From NCBI GenBank assembly GCA_036659415.1, contig JAVXCQ010000003.1, forward strand, positions 1-64,000: a DNA stretch of 64,000 bases, given 5' to 3'. The translations under genes were made by a program, and so were the position numbers. Below the pieces are notes generated by a model. It was not told where the DNA came from and did not search any database. It saw nothing but the letters and a program-made list of their open reading frames with translations. The stretch comes from JAVXCQ01 sp036659415 (GTDB taxonomy: Bacteria; Bacillota; Negativicutes; Acidaminococcales; Acidaminococcaceae). This document shows, piece after piece, positions 8,339 to 15,948 of the stretch (positions are counted from its first letter, which is position 1; the number at the start of each line of letters is the position of its first letter).

Positions 8339-9175
8339 TTAATATAATTTGTCCACAATTTCATCATCAATTTTAAAAGTGTGTTCCGGTGCCGGGAAGG
8401 CTCTGGTTTCCACTTCTGTAATATATTCTTGCACGGCACTCACCATTTCATGATGAAGATCCCGATATTTTTTCACAAATTTAGGTGTAAAACCACTGTG
8501 CATACCCAAAAGGTCATTACAAACCAGTACTTGTCCATCGCAGCCATTACCAGCTCCAATACCAATAGTTGGTACGCTAAGTAGGGAAGTAACTTTCGCC
8601 GCTAACGCTGCCGGTACACATTCCAAAACGATGGCAAAGGCACCTGCTGCCTCGAGGGCCTTAGCATCTGCCAAAAGCTGTTGTGCCGCCGCTAAATCTT
8701 TACCCTGCACTTTAAAACCACCCAGTTGGTTCACGGACTGCGGTGTCAAGCCAATATGCCCCACCACCGGAATACCAGCGCTCACCATTTTAGCTACACT
8801 AGCGCAAACCGACTGACCGCCTTCTAGCTTTACGGCTGTACAACCGGTTTCTTTCAGAAAACGTCCGGCGTTCACAAGAGCTTCGGCCGTGCTAACTTGA
8901 TAGCTCATAAACGGCATATCACCAACAACCAGCGCATATTTAGTACCGCGACAAACAGCCTTGGTGTGATGCAACATTTCTTCCATGGTCACCGGAATCG
9001 TAGAATCATAACCTAACATCACATTACCAACGGAATCACCCACCAAAATCATATCAATCCCGGCTTCGTCCACCGTGCGAGCCATCGCCACATCATAAGC
9101 AGTAATCATGGTGATCGGCTGACCCTGTTGTTTTTTTGTCCTAATCGTACCTGTTGTTATCGGTTTACGTTCCAT
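8339..9175 (-). CDS. panB: Ketopantoate hydroxymethyltransferase PanB
   Basis: Converts 2-oxoisovalerate to ketopantoate using methylene-tetrahydrofolate. The 278-residue TIM-barrel protein shows M-I-T-A-Y-D, V-G-D-S-V-G-N, G-D-M-P-F-M-S-Y and G-I-G-A-G. I favour the ATG at 9175: AAGGAG lies ten bases upstream of it but only one base from the alternative ATG at 9184. The upstream DUF2520 gene ends at 9181, so the two genes are nearly overlapping. Confidence 0.95.
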   Translation of the reverse strand: MERKPITTGTIRTKKQQGQPITMITAYDVAMARTVDEAGIDMILVGDSVGNVMLGYDSTIPVTMEEMLHHTKAVCRGTKYALVVGDMPFMSYQVSTAEALVNAGRFLKETGCTAVKLEGGQSVCASVAKMVSAGIPVVGHIGLTPQSVNQLGGFKVQGKDLAAAQQLLADAKALEAAGAFAIVLECVPAALAAKVTSLLSVPTIGIGAGNGCDGQVLVCNDLLGMHSGFTPKFVKKYRDLHHEMVSAVQEYITEVETRAFPAPEHTFKIDDEIVDKLY

Positions 9176-9180
9176 TATTA

Positions 9181-10047
9181 TCATGCTCCTTTAGCATTTT
9201 TATTTAAGACTTCTTCTAAAAGAGCCGCTTGGCTCTCGTTAATCGTTCCATTAGCTACAGCTAACCTAACGGTTGCTTGACCTAAAGCTCGATACAAGGC
9301 TAGTTCCGCCGCCGGCAAAACTGCTAAGTGCGCCGCTACTGTACCCACATCGCCACGAGCAATGGGACCGGTTAAAGCTTCCCTTGCTTCTTGCACTTGC
9401 AAGAGATTTTGTGCTGTCCCGGCAAAAAGCGGCAACAACGCCGCCATGGCCGCTTGTGGTGATGGCGTCCACTTACTCATCAGCCCCTGCGCTACCGCCA
9501 GGGCTGTCACCACATAGTTGGAGGCAAAACAAGCAGCAGCGTGATAAGCTTTGCGTTCTGCCGCCGGCACATGAAAAGCGTGGGCGCCCAGCTGCATAGC
9601 TGCCTTTTCGCCCCAGGCTTGCGCCGCCGGTGAACCATCTATCGCCAGATAAATATCTCGCAAGGACGCCGTACTGTCCGCAAAACTTTGAAGTGGATGC
9701 AAGCTACCTATCTGTGCACCTAGCTCTGCCAGCGGTGCTAACACCTCCAGCCCCAAAGACCCACTACAATGATAAAAAATTTTACCCGCCAAAGTTCCGC
9801 CGGCGCTATCCGCCACTTTTTGTGCCACACCTGCTATCAAGCGATCCGGGACCGTCAATAATAGTACCCCACTTGCAGCAACCAGTTCCCTATTAGTAGC
9901 AAAAACCGGCTTCTTAAATTTAACGGCCGCAGCTTGAGCTGTAGCGACACTGGCGGCCGTCAGACCGCACACCTGAAAACCTGCAGCCGTTAAGCCCAAG
10001 CAAAAAGCTCCTCCTACTTTACCGGCACCAATAATTCCTATTTTCAC
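9181..10047 (-). CDS. DUF2520 dehydrogenase, possible ketopantoate reductase
   Basis: A 288-residue NAD(P)-binding protein with the Rossmann loop I-G-I-I-G-A-G-K-V-G-G at the N-terminus, a H-C-S-G-S segment near residue 95 and a helical C-terminal DUF2520 domain that includes an S-L-H-P-L-Q stretch. The family resembles 6-phosphogluconate-dehydrogenase-like reductases. As the first gene ahead of panB, panC and panD, with no panE in the window, it is a good candidate for the missing ketopantoate reductase step; this is inference from context. The GTG at 10047 gives the usual N-terminus, but its GGAGG is 13 bases upstream and lies in the attenuator hairpin. TTG at 10083 is an alternative. Confidence 0.75.
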   Translation of the reverse strand: MKIGIIGAGKVGGAFCLGLTAAGFQVCGLTAASVATAQAAAVKFKKPVFATNRELVAASGVLLLTVPDRLIAGVAQKVADSAGGTLAGKIFYHCSGSLGLEVLAPLAELGAQIGSLHPLQSFADSTASLRDIYLAIDGSPAAQAWGEKAAMQLGAHAFHVPAAERKAYHAAACFASNYVVTALAVAQGLMSKWTPSPQAAMAALLPLFAGTAQNLLQVQEAREALTGPIARGDVGTVAAHLAVLPAAELALYRALGQATVRLAVANGTINESQAALLEEVLNKNAKGA

Positions 10048-10050
10048 AAT

Positions 10051-10108
10051 AAAAAAAGCACCTCCCGCGGGAAGTGCGCTCAATATAAATTTTGGCGTCC
10101 ACGTCCCG
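10051..10108 (-). promoter_or_regulatory. Attenuator in the pan operon leader
   Basis: On the minus strand a GC-rich hairpin (10058-10077) is followed directly by seven T (10057-10051), a textbook intrinsic terminator ending only three bases before the GTG of the DUF2520 gene. There is no space for a promoter after it, so expression of the pan genes needs readthrough. Upstream, CGGGACGTG (10108-10100) can pair in eight of nine positions with the terminator's 5' arm (10077-10069) and would act as antiterminator. The 3' arm also holds the ribosome-binding site GGGAGGTG. The effector is unknown. Confidence 0.65.
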
Positions 10109-10142
10109 GTCTAATAGATCCAAGCGATGATGACTGTGTAAG

Positions 10143-10241
10143 TTATTTTATTGTCGTGTTTTCCCAAGTTTTCTTGAACAGTACGGCTCCGAAGATACCG
10201 CCTATCAGTACTACCTTGTGAAATCCTTTACATAATAGCAT
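10143..10241 (-). CDS. 32-residue upstream ORF in pan leader
   Basis: A short ORF just after the pan promoter: ATG at 10241, AAGGA nine bases upstream, stop at 10143. The peptide has a basic start, a hydrophobic Val/Leu/Ile/Gly core (K-V-V-L-I-G-G-I-F-G-A-V-L-F) and a polar tail. It could be a regulatory leader peptide read before the attenuator, the more so because valine-pathway 2-oxoisovalerate is the precursor of pantoate, or a small membrane protein. Nothing proves that it is translated. Confidence 0.4.
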   Translation of the reverse strand: MLLCKGFHKVVLIGGIFGAVLFKKTWENTTIK

Positions 10242-10275
10242 AAGAGCTGGTCCTTGGCAAGAGCTTACTAGAAAA

Positions 10276-10304
10276 TTGACGACCTGCCAGAGAAGAATTA
10301 TAAT
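10276..10304 (+). promoter_or_regulatory. Promoter of the tautomerase gene
   Basis: TTGACG at 10276-10281, 17-base spacer, perfect TATAAT at 10299-10304, 38 bases before the 4-OT start codon. Confidence 0.8.
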
Positions 10305-10326
10305 AAAATCAATAATTATAACTCAA
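10297..10326 (-). promoter_or_regulatory. Divergent promoter of the pan operon
   Basis: On the minus strand TTGAGT (10326-10321), 18-base spacer and TATAAT (10302-10297). Its -10 element overlaps that of the tautomerase promoter on the other strand, so the two promoters may compete for polymerase. Transcription would start near 10290 and include the 32-codon upstream ORF. Confidence 0.6.
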
Positions 10327-10342
10327 CAAGGAGGAACCAGTC

Positions 10343-10543
10343 ATGCCCTATATTAATATCCGGGTCACACCGGAAAACCTCACCAAAGAAACCAAAAACG
10401 AATTAATTCAGCGTGCCACCCAAATGCTAGTGGACGTCCTCGGTAAAAATCCCGCCTCCATTGTGGTCACTATTGACGAAGTTGCCACTGATAACTGGGG
10501 CGTAGGCGGTGTACAAGTAACACAATTGCGTCAAAAAAAATAA
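10343..10543 (+). CDS. 4-oxalocrotonate tautomerase family protein
   Basis: A 66-residue tautomerase-superfamily protein. The catalytic N-terminal proline follows the initiator methionine (M-P-Y-I-N-I-R-V), and the pattern E-x-x-x-W-G-V-G-G near residues 47-56 fits the family. It should act as a small oligomer in the cytoplasm; the natural substrate of these stand-alone homologues is usually unknown. AAGGAGG precedes the ATG. It is monocistronic. Confidence 0.85.
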   Translation: MPYINIRVTPENLTKETKNELIQRATQMLVDVLGKNPASIVVTIDEVATDNWGVGGVQVTQLRQKK

Positions 10544-10550
10544 TTTCTAT

Positions 10551-10582
10551 AAAAGCCTGCCGCTAAGCGGCAGGCTTTTTTT
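10551..10582. terminator. Bidirectional terminator
   Basis: Thirteen-base stem (AAAAGCCTGCCGC and complement) with a TAA loop and a T7 tail on the plus strand; A-rich on the other side. The convergent asparaginase gene stops at 10581-10583, inside the tail. Confidence 0.9.
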
Positions 10583-11522
10583 AAAAAGTTTCCTGATTGG
10601 CCAGCGTCCACATAAGTCGCGTCACCGTCGCCTCAAGGCTGCGTTTCCCGGCAGACAAAACACCTACTTGAGCGGCCAGCACCCCTAAAGGGTATTTAGT
10701 GAGGTCTACGCCGCCGAAGGTGCATTGAGTAGCACAAACTATGCACAAGCCCGCAGTGCAAGCCCGTTCTACTGCCGGCAAGAAATTATTGTCGGCAGTC
10801 GGCACGCCCCCCGCGCCAAAGCCCTCCAGCACTACACCTCGATACCCCTGCGCGACAGCAAAATCTAGGAGCGTCGGCGACAAACCGGGAATGAGTTTGA
10901 GGAGCAAAACTCGCGGTTCCAAAAGCGGTCGCACCTGCCAGTGTCCTACCGGCACAACCGCCTCTTCCTGCCAATACAGCTGCCCCTGTTGTAGCTGTCC
11001 CACAGCCGGCCGATTAACACTGACAAACGCATTAAAGTTCTCTGTATCTATTTTATGTGCACAACAACCGTCTATTACCCTGTCCCCAAAGGCCAAAAAG
11101 ACCCCGCCGCGGCCACTAGTCGCTACCTGCAGGGCAGACACTAGGTTCGCCTTACCGTCAGTGTGTGGTGCTATTATCGGTAGTTGTGCCCCGGTCAATA
11201 CCACCGGTTTACCCCAATTGACTAACATTACCGCCAGTGCCGCCGCCGTATAGGCCATCGTATCGGTACCATGAGTAATAATAAACCCATCGTAACGCTC
11301 ATATTCTTCCCCCAAGATTTGGGCTAAACGTGACCACTGCGCAGGTTGCAAATTGCTACTATCCAAGCAAAATACTGCTCGACAAGTAACTTGTCCGTAG
11401 GCCGCCACTGCCGGCACTAACCCCACCAGCGCCGCCCCGTCTAAAACCGGCACTAACCCGTCCGCCCCTGGCTCGCAGGCAATCGTACCCCCTGTGGTCA
11501 ACAACAAAATTTTTTTCATCAT
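10581..11522 (-). CDS. L-asparaginase, cytosolic type
   Basis: Hydrolyses asparagine to aspartate and ammonia. The 313-residue protein carries both active-site signatures: T-T-G-G-T-I-A at residues 8-14 and H-G-T-D-T-M near residue 88. It has no signal peptide, so it is the cytoplasmic (AnsA-like) type. The start is ATG at 11522 (a second ATG follows at 11519); reading further upstream runs into the MATE gene. It lies 19 bases behind the MATE exporter on the same strand, probably co-transcribed, without a clear functional link. Confidence 0.9.
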   Translation of the reverse strand: MMKKILLLTTGGTIACEPGADGLVPVLDGAALVGLVPAVAAYGQVTCRAVFCLDSSNLQPAQWSRLAQILGEEYERYDGFIITHGTDTMAYTAAALAVMLVNWGKPVVLTGAQLPIIAPHTDGKANLVSALQVATSGRGGVFLAFGDRVIDGCCAHKIDTENFNAFVSVNRPAVGQLQQGQLYWQEEAVVPVGHWQVRPLLEPRVLLLKLIPGLSPTLLDFAVAQGYRGVVLEGFGAGGVPTADNNFLPAVERACTAGLCIVCATQCTFGGVDLTKYPLGVLAAQVGVLSAGKRSLEATVTRLMWTLANQETF

Positions 11523-11541
11523 TAATACCTGCCTCACCGCT

Positions 11542-12888
11542 TTAAACGCTAAATTTATTTTTAGTTTCCAACAGTTTAATAAAGTAAAAATAACCAAAGC
11601 AAAGGAAAACTGCTCCTCCAATCCAGCTAGCAGGACTGGCGTAACACATACCAGTGTACCCATACCACTGGGCTAAATAAATAGCCGCTGCCGAACGCAC
11701 TACCAATTCAATAATGCCTGAATACAACGGCAAGACCGCCACGCCCAAACCCTGAGCCGCATTACGAAACACAAAAATTTGACTAAGAAAGAAATAAAAA
11801 GGCACCGTCAGATGTAAATAAAGCAATGCCGCCGCCATAACAGCCTCATTGCGTTCACTCATAAAGAGCATCATCATACTGTCGCCCCAAAAATAAAGGC
11901 AAAAAGTAGCTACCGCAGAAAAACCCAATAAAAGTTTGGAACAAACTAATACCCCTTGCCTAATCCGCTCAAACTGCCGTGCACCGTAATTTTGAGCTGT
12001 ATACACAGCTATAGTTAGACCAATGGAAATCATAGGTTGTAGAGCCAATTGCTCAATGCGCATGGCCGAAGTAAAACCGGCAATAACTTCCGGTCCAAAA
12101 CTGTTACAAACCGCCTGTAACACCAAAATACCCACACCCAAAATTGTAAATTGCAGCGCCATGGGTAACCCCATCGCCAAATGTTCCCTAACTGCCCGCC
12201 AGGTGATCTGCCAATCTTCTCGCTGCAAATGCAGTAGCGGAAAATGCCAATAAATATAAGCTAAGCACAACAATCCCGAAATCCCTTCGGCAATAACCAA
12301 AGCAATGGCCGAACCAGGCACACCCCAGCCAAAATTACGGATAAAAACCAAAGCTAACGCAATATTTAAGATAGACGCAATAATCAAAAAGTACAACGGC
12401 GTCTTGCTGTCACCCAAAGCTCTCAGCAACGAAGCCAAAAGATTATACAAAGTTAACGCACTAATTCCATAAATAAGAATACTGATATAGCTATAAGCAT
12501 CGGCATAAATGGCCGCCGGCACCTGCATTAACGCCAAAATAGCAGGCAAGCACAAATAAGCTGCTACCATAATCAAAACAGAAAAAATCCCGCTAAGAAC
12601 CGCAGACACCGCCGCTGATTTGCGCACGCCAACCATATCACCGGCACCAAAACATTGCCCGGTAATAACGGCAAACCCACCAGTTAACCCCACGGTAGAA
12701 CCCATCAGTACCATAAATAACGGAATAGTCGAACCAACCGCTGCCAGTGCATTAATGCCAATCGTCTGCCCGACAATAATAACATCTGCTATATTATACA
12801 TTTGTTGAAAAATATTCCCGATAATGAGCGGAATCGTAAAACTCAAAATTAGTTTCAACGGCTTACCTGCCGTCATCGTAGTTACCAT
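11542..12888 (-). CDS. MATE family efflux protein
   Basis: A 448-residue membrane protein with about twelve transmembrane helices and the paired MatE repeats. The N-terminal I-P-L-I-I-G-N-I-F-Q-Q-M-Y-N-I-A-D segment is characteristic of the Firmicute MATE group that couples drug or metabolite export to a Na+ or H+ gradient. GGAGGAG lies upstream of ATG 12888. Substrate is not predictable. It is a paralogue of the MATE gene at 30.0-31.3 kb. Confidence 0.9.
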   Translation of the reverse strand: MVTTMTAGKPLKLILSFTIPLIIGNIFQQMYNIADVIIVGQTIGINALAAVGSTIPLFMVLMGSTVGLTGGFAVITGQCFGAGDMVGVRKSAAVSAVLSGIFSVLIMVAAYLCLPAILALMQVPAAIYADAYSYISILIYGISALTLYNLLASLLRALGDSKTPLYFLIIASILNIALALVFIRNFGWGVPGSAIALVIAEGISGLLCLAYIYWHFPLLHLQREDWQITWRAVREHLAMGLPMALQFTILGVGILVLQAVCNSFGPEVIAGFTSAMRIEQLALQPMISIGLTIAVYTAQNYGARQFERIRQGVLVCSKLLLGFSAVATFCLYFWGDSMMMLFMSERNEAVMAAALLYLHLTVPFYFFLSQIFVFRNAAQGLGVAVLPLYSGIIELVVRSAAAIYLAQWYGYTGMCYASPASWIGGAVFLCFGYFYFIKLLETKNKFSV

Positions 12889-13095
12889 CTGGTCAGACTC
12901 CTCCCCCTTACTTTTTGCCTACACGAACTAAACTAATCCGACTCGCCCCTCCCGCGTGCCCCTAGCTCGCTACTTGCCACCAATAAACTAGAACAATTAC
13001 ATTATAACATGGTGTAAAAGCAGGAATAACACTTCTTTGCGAGAAGTATTCCCATACAGAGCTTTCACTAAAACTAAAATAAAGGAGTGCTTACT

Positions 13096-14211
13096 ATGTC
13101 CTCACCTAAACTTACCCGCAAATTCACCCCGACGCTGGTGGCTCTCTGTTTAAGTTGCAACCTAGGGTTAAGCTGTCTAGCTGCTCCGCCGGCTTTAGCC
13201 TTTGACCTAGGTTCTGCCCTTGGTGCGTTAGTCGGCGTAGGTGCTCAATATGCTCACCTTGATCAACAAGTTAATTACATCAGTAATGAAGGCCGGGACG
13301 AATATTATCAGCAAGTCCGGAACAAAGTTGGTGTAAACGAAGACCCACAAGCTAATGCCCAGTTGACGGATATTATGACTCGCTTGTCCGCCGCAATTGC
13401 CCAGACTGACCCCTCAATTAAAGAGGCGCCCTATAACTATTTTGTCAACAACCAAACGACTTTTAATGCCTTTTGCACTTTGGGGCATAACCTGTCCGTG
13501 AATATCGGTTTATTCCAAATGCTCAATTATAATGAAGATGAAATCGCTGTGGTCGTTGCTCATGAGTTGGGCCACGGTCAAGAAAATCACCCAGCAGAAA
13601 GTGTGCGACAAGCACTACCACTACAAATTCTAGTTGCGCTCTACGACTCTCAAAACCCCAACGCTCTGTCCATTGTCGGCACGCACGTATTAGCCAATAT
13701 TGGCACCGCTAATGGCATTACAAAACCCATGGAACGAGAAGCTGACCAACTGGCCTTTGACTATACCACTACGGCTAAATTCAACGTTGGTGCCGGTGCC
13801 GCCGTGTGGCAAAGAGTCATTGAAAAAATGGGCGACGATGCCACTAACTTTGTCAGTGAAATCTTTAACCCCTCTGATCACCCCGGTAATGCTGCACGAC
13901 GCGATCGCTATAATGAACTAATTACCCAGTGGAGTCGTGATAAAGTTACCGTTAATAAACTCACCGGAGAAATCAAGCTGAAAAACAAAACCTTCTGCAC
14001 CCCTACTGCCACAGCGGAGATGAGCGCCTTGGAACGAGCCTATCTTATTGCCGGCAATCTAGCCGCCATCTATCACCAAGAGGACGTAAGTCCTTCCTCT
14101 GCCTGGCTCAGTGAAGAGGGACAACTCATGCTGGGCACAAAAGCTATTATGGATACTACTAGTGAACCGGCACCGGATACTTTGGTCAGACGGCTAAATC
14201 TGCTCAAATAA
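13096..14211 (+). CDS. Secreted M48 family metalloprotease
   Basis: A 371-residue zinc protease with an N-terminal signal peptide (Leu-rich core, P-A-L-A-F-D cleavage-like site near residue 35). The zinc motif H-E-L-G-H is near residue 156 and the third ligand glutamate lies in E-R-E-A-D downstream, as in M48C/BepA-like enzymes. It probably acts outside the cytoplasmic membrane in protein quality control; a tetratricopeptide domain is not obvious. The ATG at 13096 has AAAGGAG eight bases upstream. It is monocistronic; an imperfect hairpin lies at about 13021-13055 in its leader. Confidence 0.85.
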   Translation: MSSPKLTRKFTPTLVALCLSCNLGLSCLAAPPALAFDLGSALGALVGVGAQYAHLDQQVNYISNEGRDEYYQQVRNKVGVNEDPQANAQLTDIMTRLSAAIAQTDPSIKEAPYNYFVNNQTTFNAFCTLGHNLSVNIGLFQMLNYNEDEIAVVVAHELGHGQENHPAESVRQALPLQILVALYDSQNPNALSIVGTHVLANIGTANGITKPMEREADQLAFDYTTTAKFNVGAGAAVWQRVIEKMGDDATNFVSEIFNPSDHPGNAARRDRYNELITQWSRDKVTVNKLTGEIKLKNKTFCTPTATAEMSALERAYLIAGNLAAIYHQEDVSPSSAWLSEEGQLMLGTKAIMDTTSEPAPDTLVRRLNLLK

Positions 14212-14308
14212 CTTACCACTAATAGCTTGCCAAGCTTCTCCCTACCCGACATCAGACTAAGCCTGCGGCCAAGTTTTAACCGAGGAACTAGTGTGCTTGT
14301 TCCTGTTA

Positions 14309-14337
14309 TTGACAGCAGCAATTTTTAGTGCTACAAT
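14309..14337 (+). promoter_or_regulatory. Promoter of the trpBA operon
   Basis: Perfect TTGACA at 14309-14314, 17-base spacer, TACAAT at 14332-14337. Transcription would start just ahead of the T-box leader. Confidence 0.85.
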
Positions 14338-14360
14338 GATGAAAATTTCATACTGTTTAA

Positions 14361-14624
14361 ACCGTTGAGGCGAAGATAAAAATGATGATGAACCCACAGA
14401 GAGTCCACGTTGCTGAAAAGTGGATGGTAAACAAATCATTAAATGGATCGCTGAGGGCGCAGTCAAAAGCGAAAGCTGAGTATTCTGCGACGTGTGGGCA
14501 TGCGTCAGTTGCCGGGGATATGTTAGTATCTCGCTAAGCGTGCGGCAACAGCCGCAAATCAAGGTGGTACCGCGGATAATTTATTCGTCCTTGACAGAGT
14601 TTTTCTCTGTCAAGGACTTTTTTT
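14361..14624 (+). ncRNA. T-box riboswitch, tryptophan-specific
   Basis: The leader contains the conserved T-box AGGTGGTACCGCG at 14562-14574 and ends in a terminator with a 13-base stem (14587-14617) and T7 tail. In Stem I, GCGA (14370-14373) pairs with TCGC (14448-14451), and AATGAT (14381-14386) with the AATCATT segment near 14434. The loop between these helices exposes TGG at 14444-14446 as specifier codon, which reads tRNA-Trp. AGAGAG is present in the apical part. Uncharged tRNA-Trp should stabilise the antiterminator and turn on trpB and trpA. Confidence 0.92.
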
Positions 14625-14754
14625 ATGCTAAAACACCCCCTGCCCAGGACACTAAACCCTCACCGCCGACTTGCGGCACGCCCGCTAACTCGACAAACTA
14701 CATCTCGTGCTCATAATAAACCCTGCTGCTGACAGCAAGAAAGGATACCCTACT

Positions 14755-15948
14755 ATGACAAATACACAAGGACGCTTTGGCCCCTATGGTGGCCAGTATA
14801 TTCCAGAAATACTCATGGATACTATTCTGGAATTGGAAACCGCTTATAACTATTATAAAGATGAACCCCAGTTTGTAGCCGAATTAAGTACCCTCTTCAA
14901 CGAATATGCCGGTCGACCCAGCCGCCTTTACTATGCTCAGAAAATGACCGCCGATCTAGGCGGTGCCAAAATTTATTTGAAACGCGAGGATTTAAACCAC
15001 ACGGGAGCTCATAAAATAAATAATGTGCTGGGACAAGCACTGCTAGCAAAAAAAATGGGTAAAACCCGCTTAATTGCTGAAACCGGTGCCGGACAACACG
15101 GTGTTGCCACAGCCACTGCCGCTGCTCTCATGGACATGGCGTGCGTCATTTTTATGGGTGAAGCCGATACTAAACGCCAAGCCCTTAACGTCTACAAAAT
15201 GCGTTTACTGGGTGCGGAAGTCATACCCGTCAAAAGTGGTACTGCCACCCTCAAAGATGCGGTTTCGGAAACCATGAGGGCATGGGTACAACGTCGGCAC
15301 GACACTCACTATTGTATCGGTTCGGTCATGGGGCCGCACCCCTTTCCTACCATGGTGCGAGATTTCCAGGCAGTTATTTCCAAGGAAATCAAGGCGCAAT
15401 TATTAGCTAAAGAACACTGTCTCCCCGATGTGGTTTTAGCCTGCATCGGCGGCGGTTCCAATGCTATTGGCAGTTTTTATCATTTTATCGAAGATAAAAG
15501 CGTGCGCCTCATCGGTTGCGAAGCTGCCGGCCGTGGCTGTTCTACCCTAGAAACAGCCGCTACCATTACTACAGGTCAATGCGGTATTTTTCACGGCATG
15601 AAATCCTATTTTTGCCAAAATAACTACGGACAAATTGCCCCAGTTTATTCCCTGTCTGCTGGCCTAGATTATCCCGGCATCGGTCCTGAACACGCCTATT
15701 TACACGATCTAGGACGCGCCGAATACGTTGCAATCACCGATGCTGAGGCGGTAAACGCCTTTGAATATCTCTCCAAGACCGAAGGCATCATTCCTGCAAT
15801 TGAATCAGCACACGCTTTAGCCCATGCCATGAAACTGGCACCCACGCTCCCCGGCAAAATCATGGTGGTCACCGTGTCCGGCCGTGGCGACAAGGATTGT
15901 GCCGCCATTGCTCGCTACCGTGGCCAAGGAGGTGACCTCAATGAATAA
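14755..15948 (+). CDS. trpB: Tryptophan synthase beta subunit
   Basis: PLP enzyme that joins indole and serine to tryptophan. The 397-residue protein has the N-terminal G-R-F-G-P-Y-G-G-Q-Y, the PLP lysine in H-T-G-A-H-K-I-N-N at about residue 86, the catalytic glutamate in A-E-T-G-A-G-Q-H-G, the phosphate loop G-G-G-S-N-A-I-G and the C-terminal S-G-R-G-D-K-D. All key residues look intact. The ATG at 14755 follows AAAGGA; 14707 is an unsupported longer start. It overlaps trpA as ATGAATAA. Confidence 0.97.
   Translation: MTNTQGRFGPYGGQYIPEILMDTILELETAYNYYKDEPQFVAELSTLFNEYAGRPSRLYYAQKMTADLGGAKIYLKREDLNHTGAHKINNVLGQALLAKKMGKTRLIAETGAGQHGVATATAAALMDMACVIFMGEADTKRQALNVYKMRLLGAEVIPVKSGTATLKDAVSETMRAWVQRRHDTHYCIGSVMGPHPFPTMVRDFQAVISKEIKAQLLAKEHCLPDVVLACIGGGSNAIGSFYHFIEDKSVRLIGCEAAGRGCSTLETAATITTGQCGIFHGMKSYFCQNNYGQIAPVYSLSAGLDYPGIGPEHAYLHDLGRAEYVAITDAEAVNAFEYLSKTEGIIPAIESAHALAHAMKLAPTLPGKIMVVTVSGRGDKDCAAIARYRGQGGDLNE

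Noticed and set aside
9273..9599. Plus-strand ORF of 108 codons within the DUF2520 gene
   Set aside because: Antisense shadow of a well-supported gene with no ribosome-binding site or recognisable protein pattern.
10741..11253. Plus-strand ORF of 170 codons within the asparaginase gene
   Set aside because: Antisense to a clear asparaginase; its Ser/Thr/Pro-rich composition reflects the opposite-strand codons.
14492..14716. 74-codon ORF across the Trp T-box
   Set aside because: It runs through the antiterminator and terminator; the RNA structure explains the sequence.
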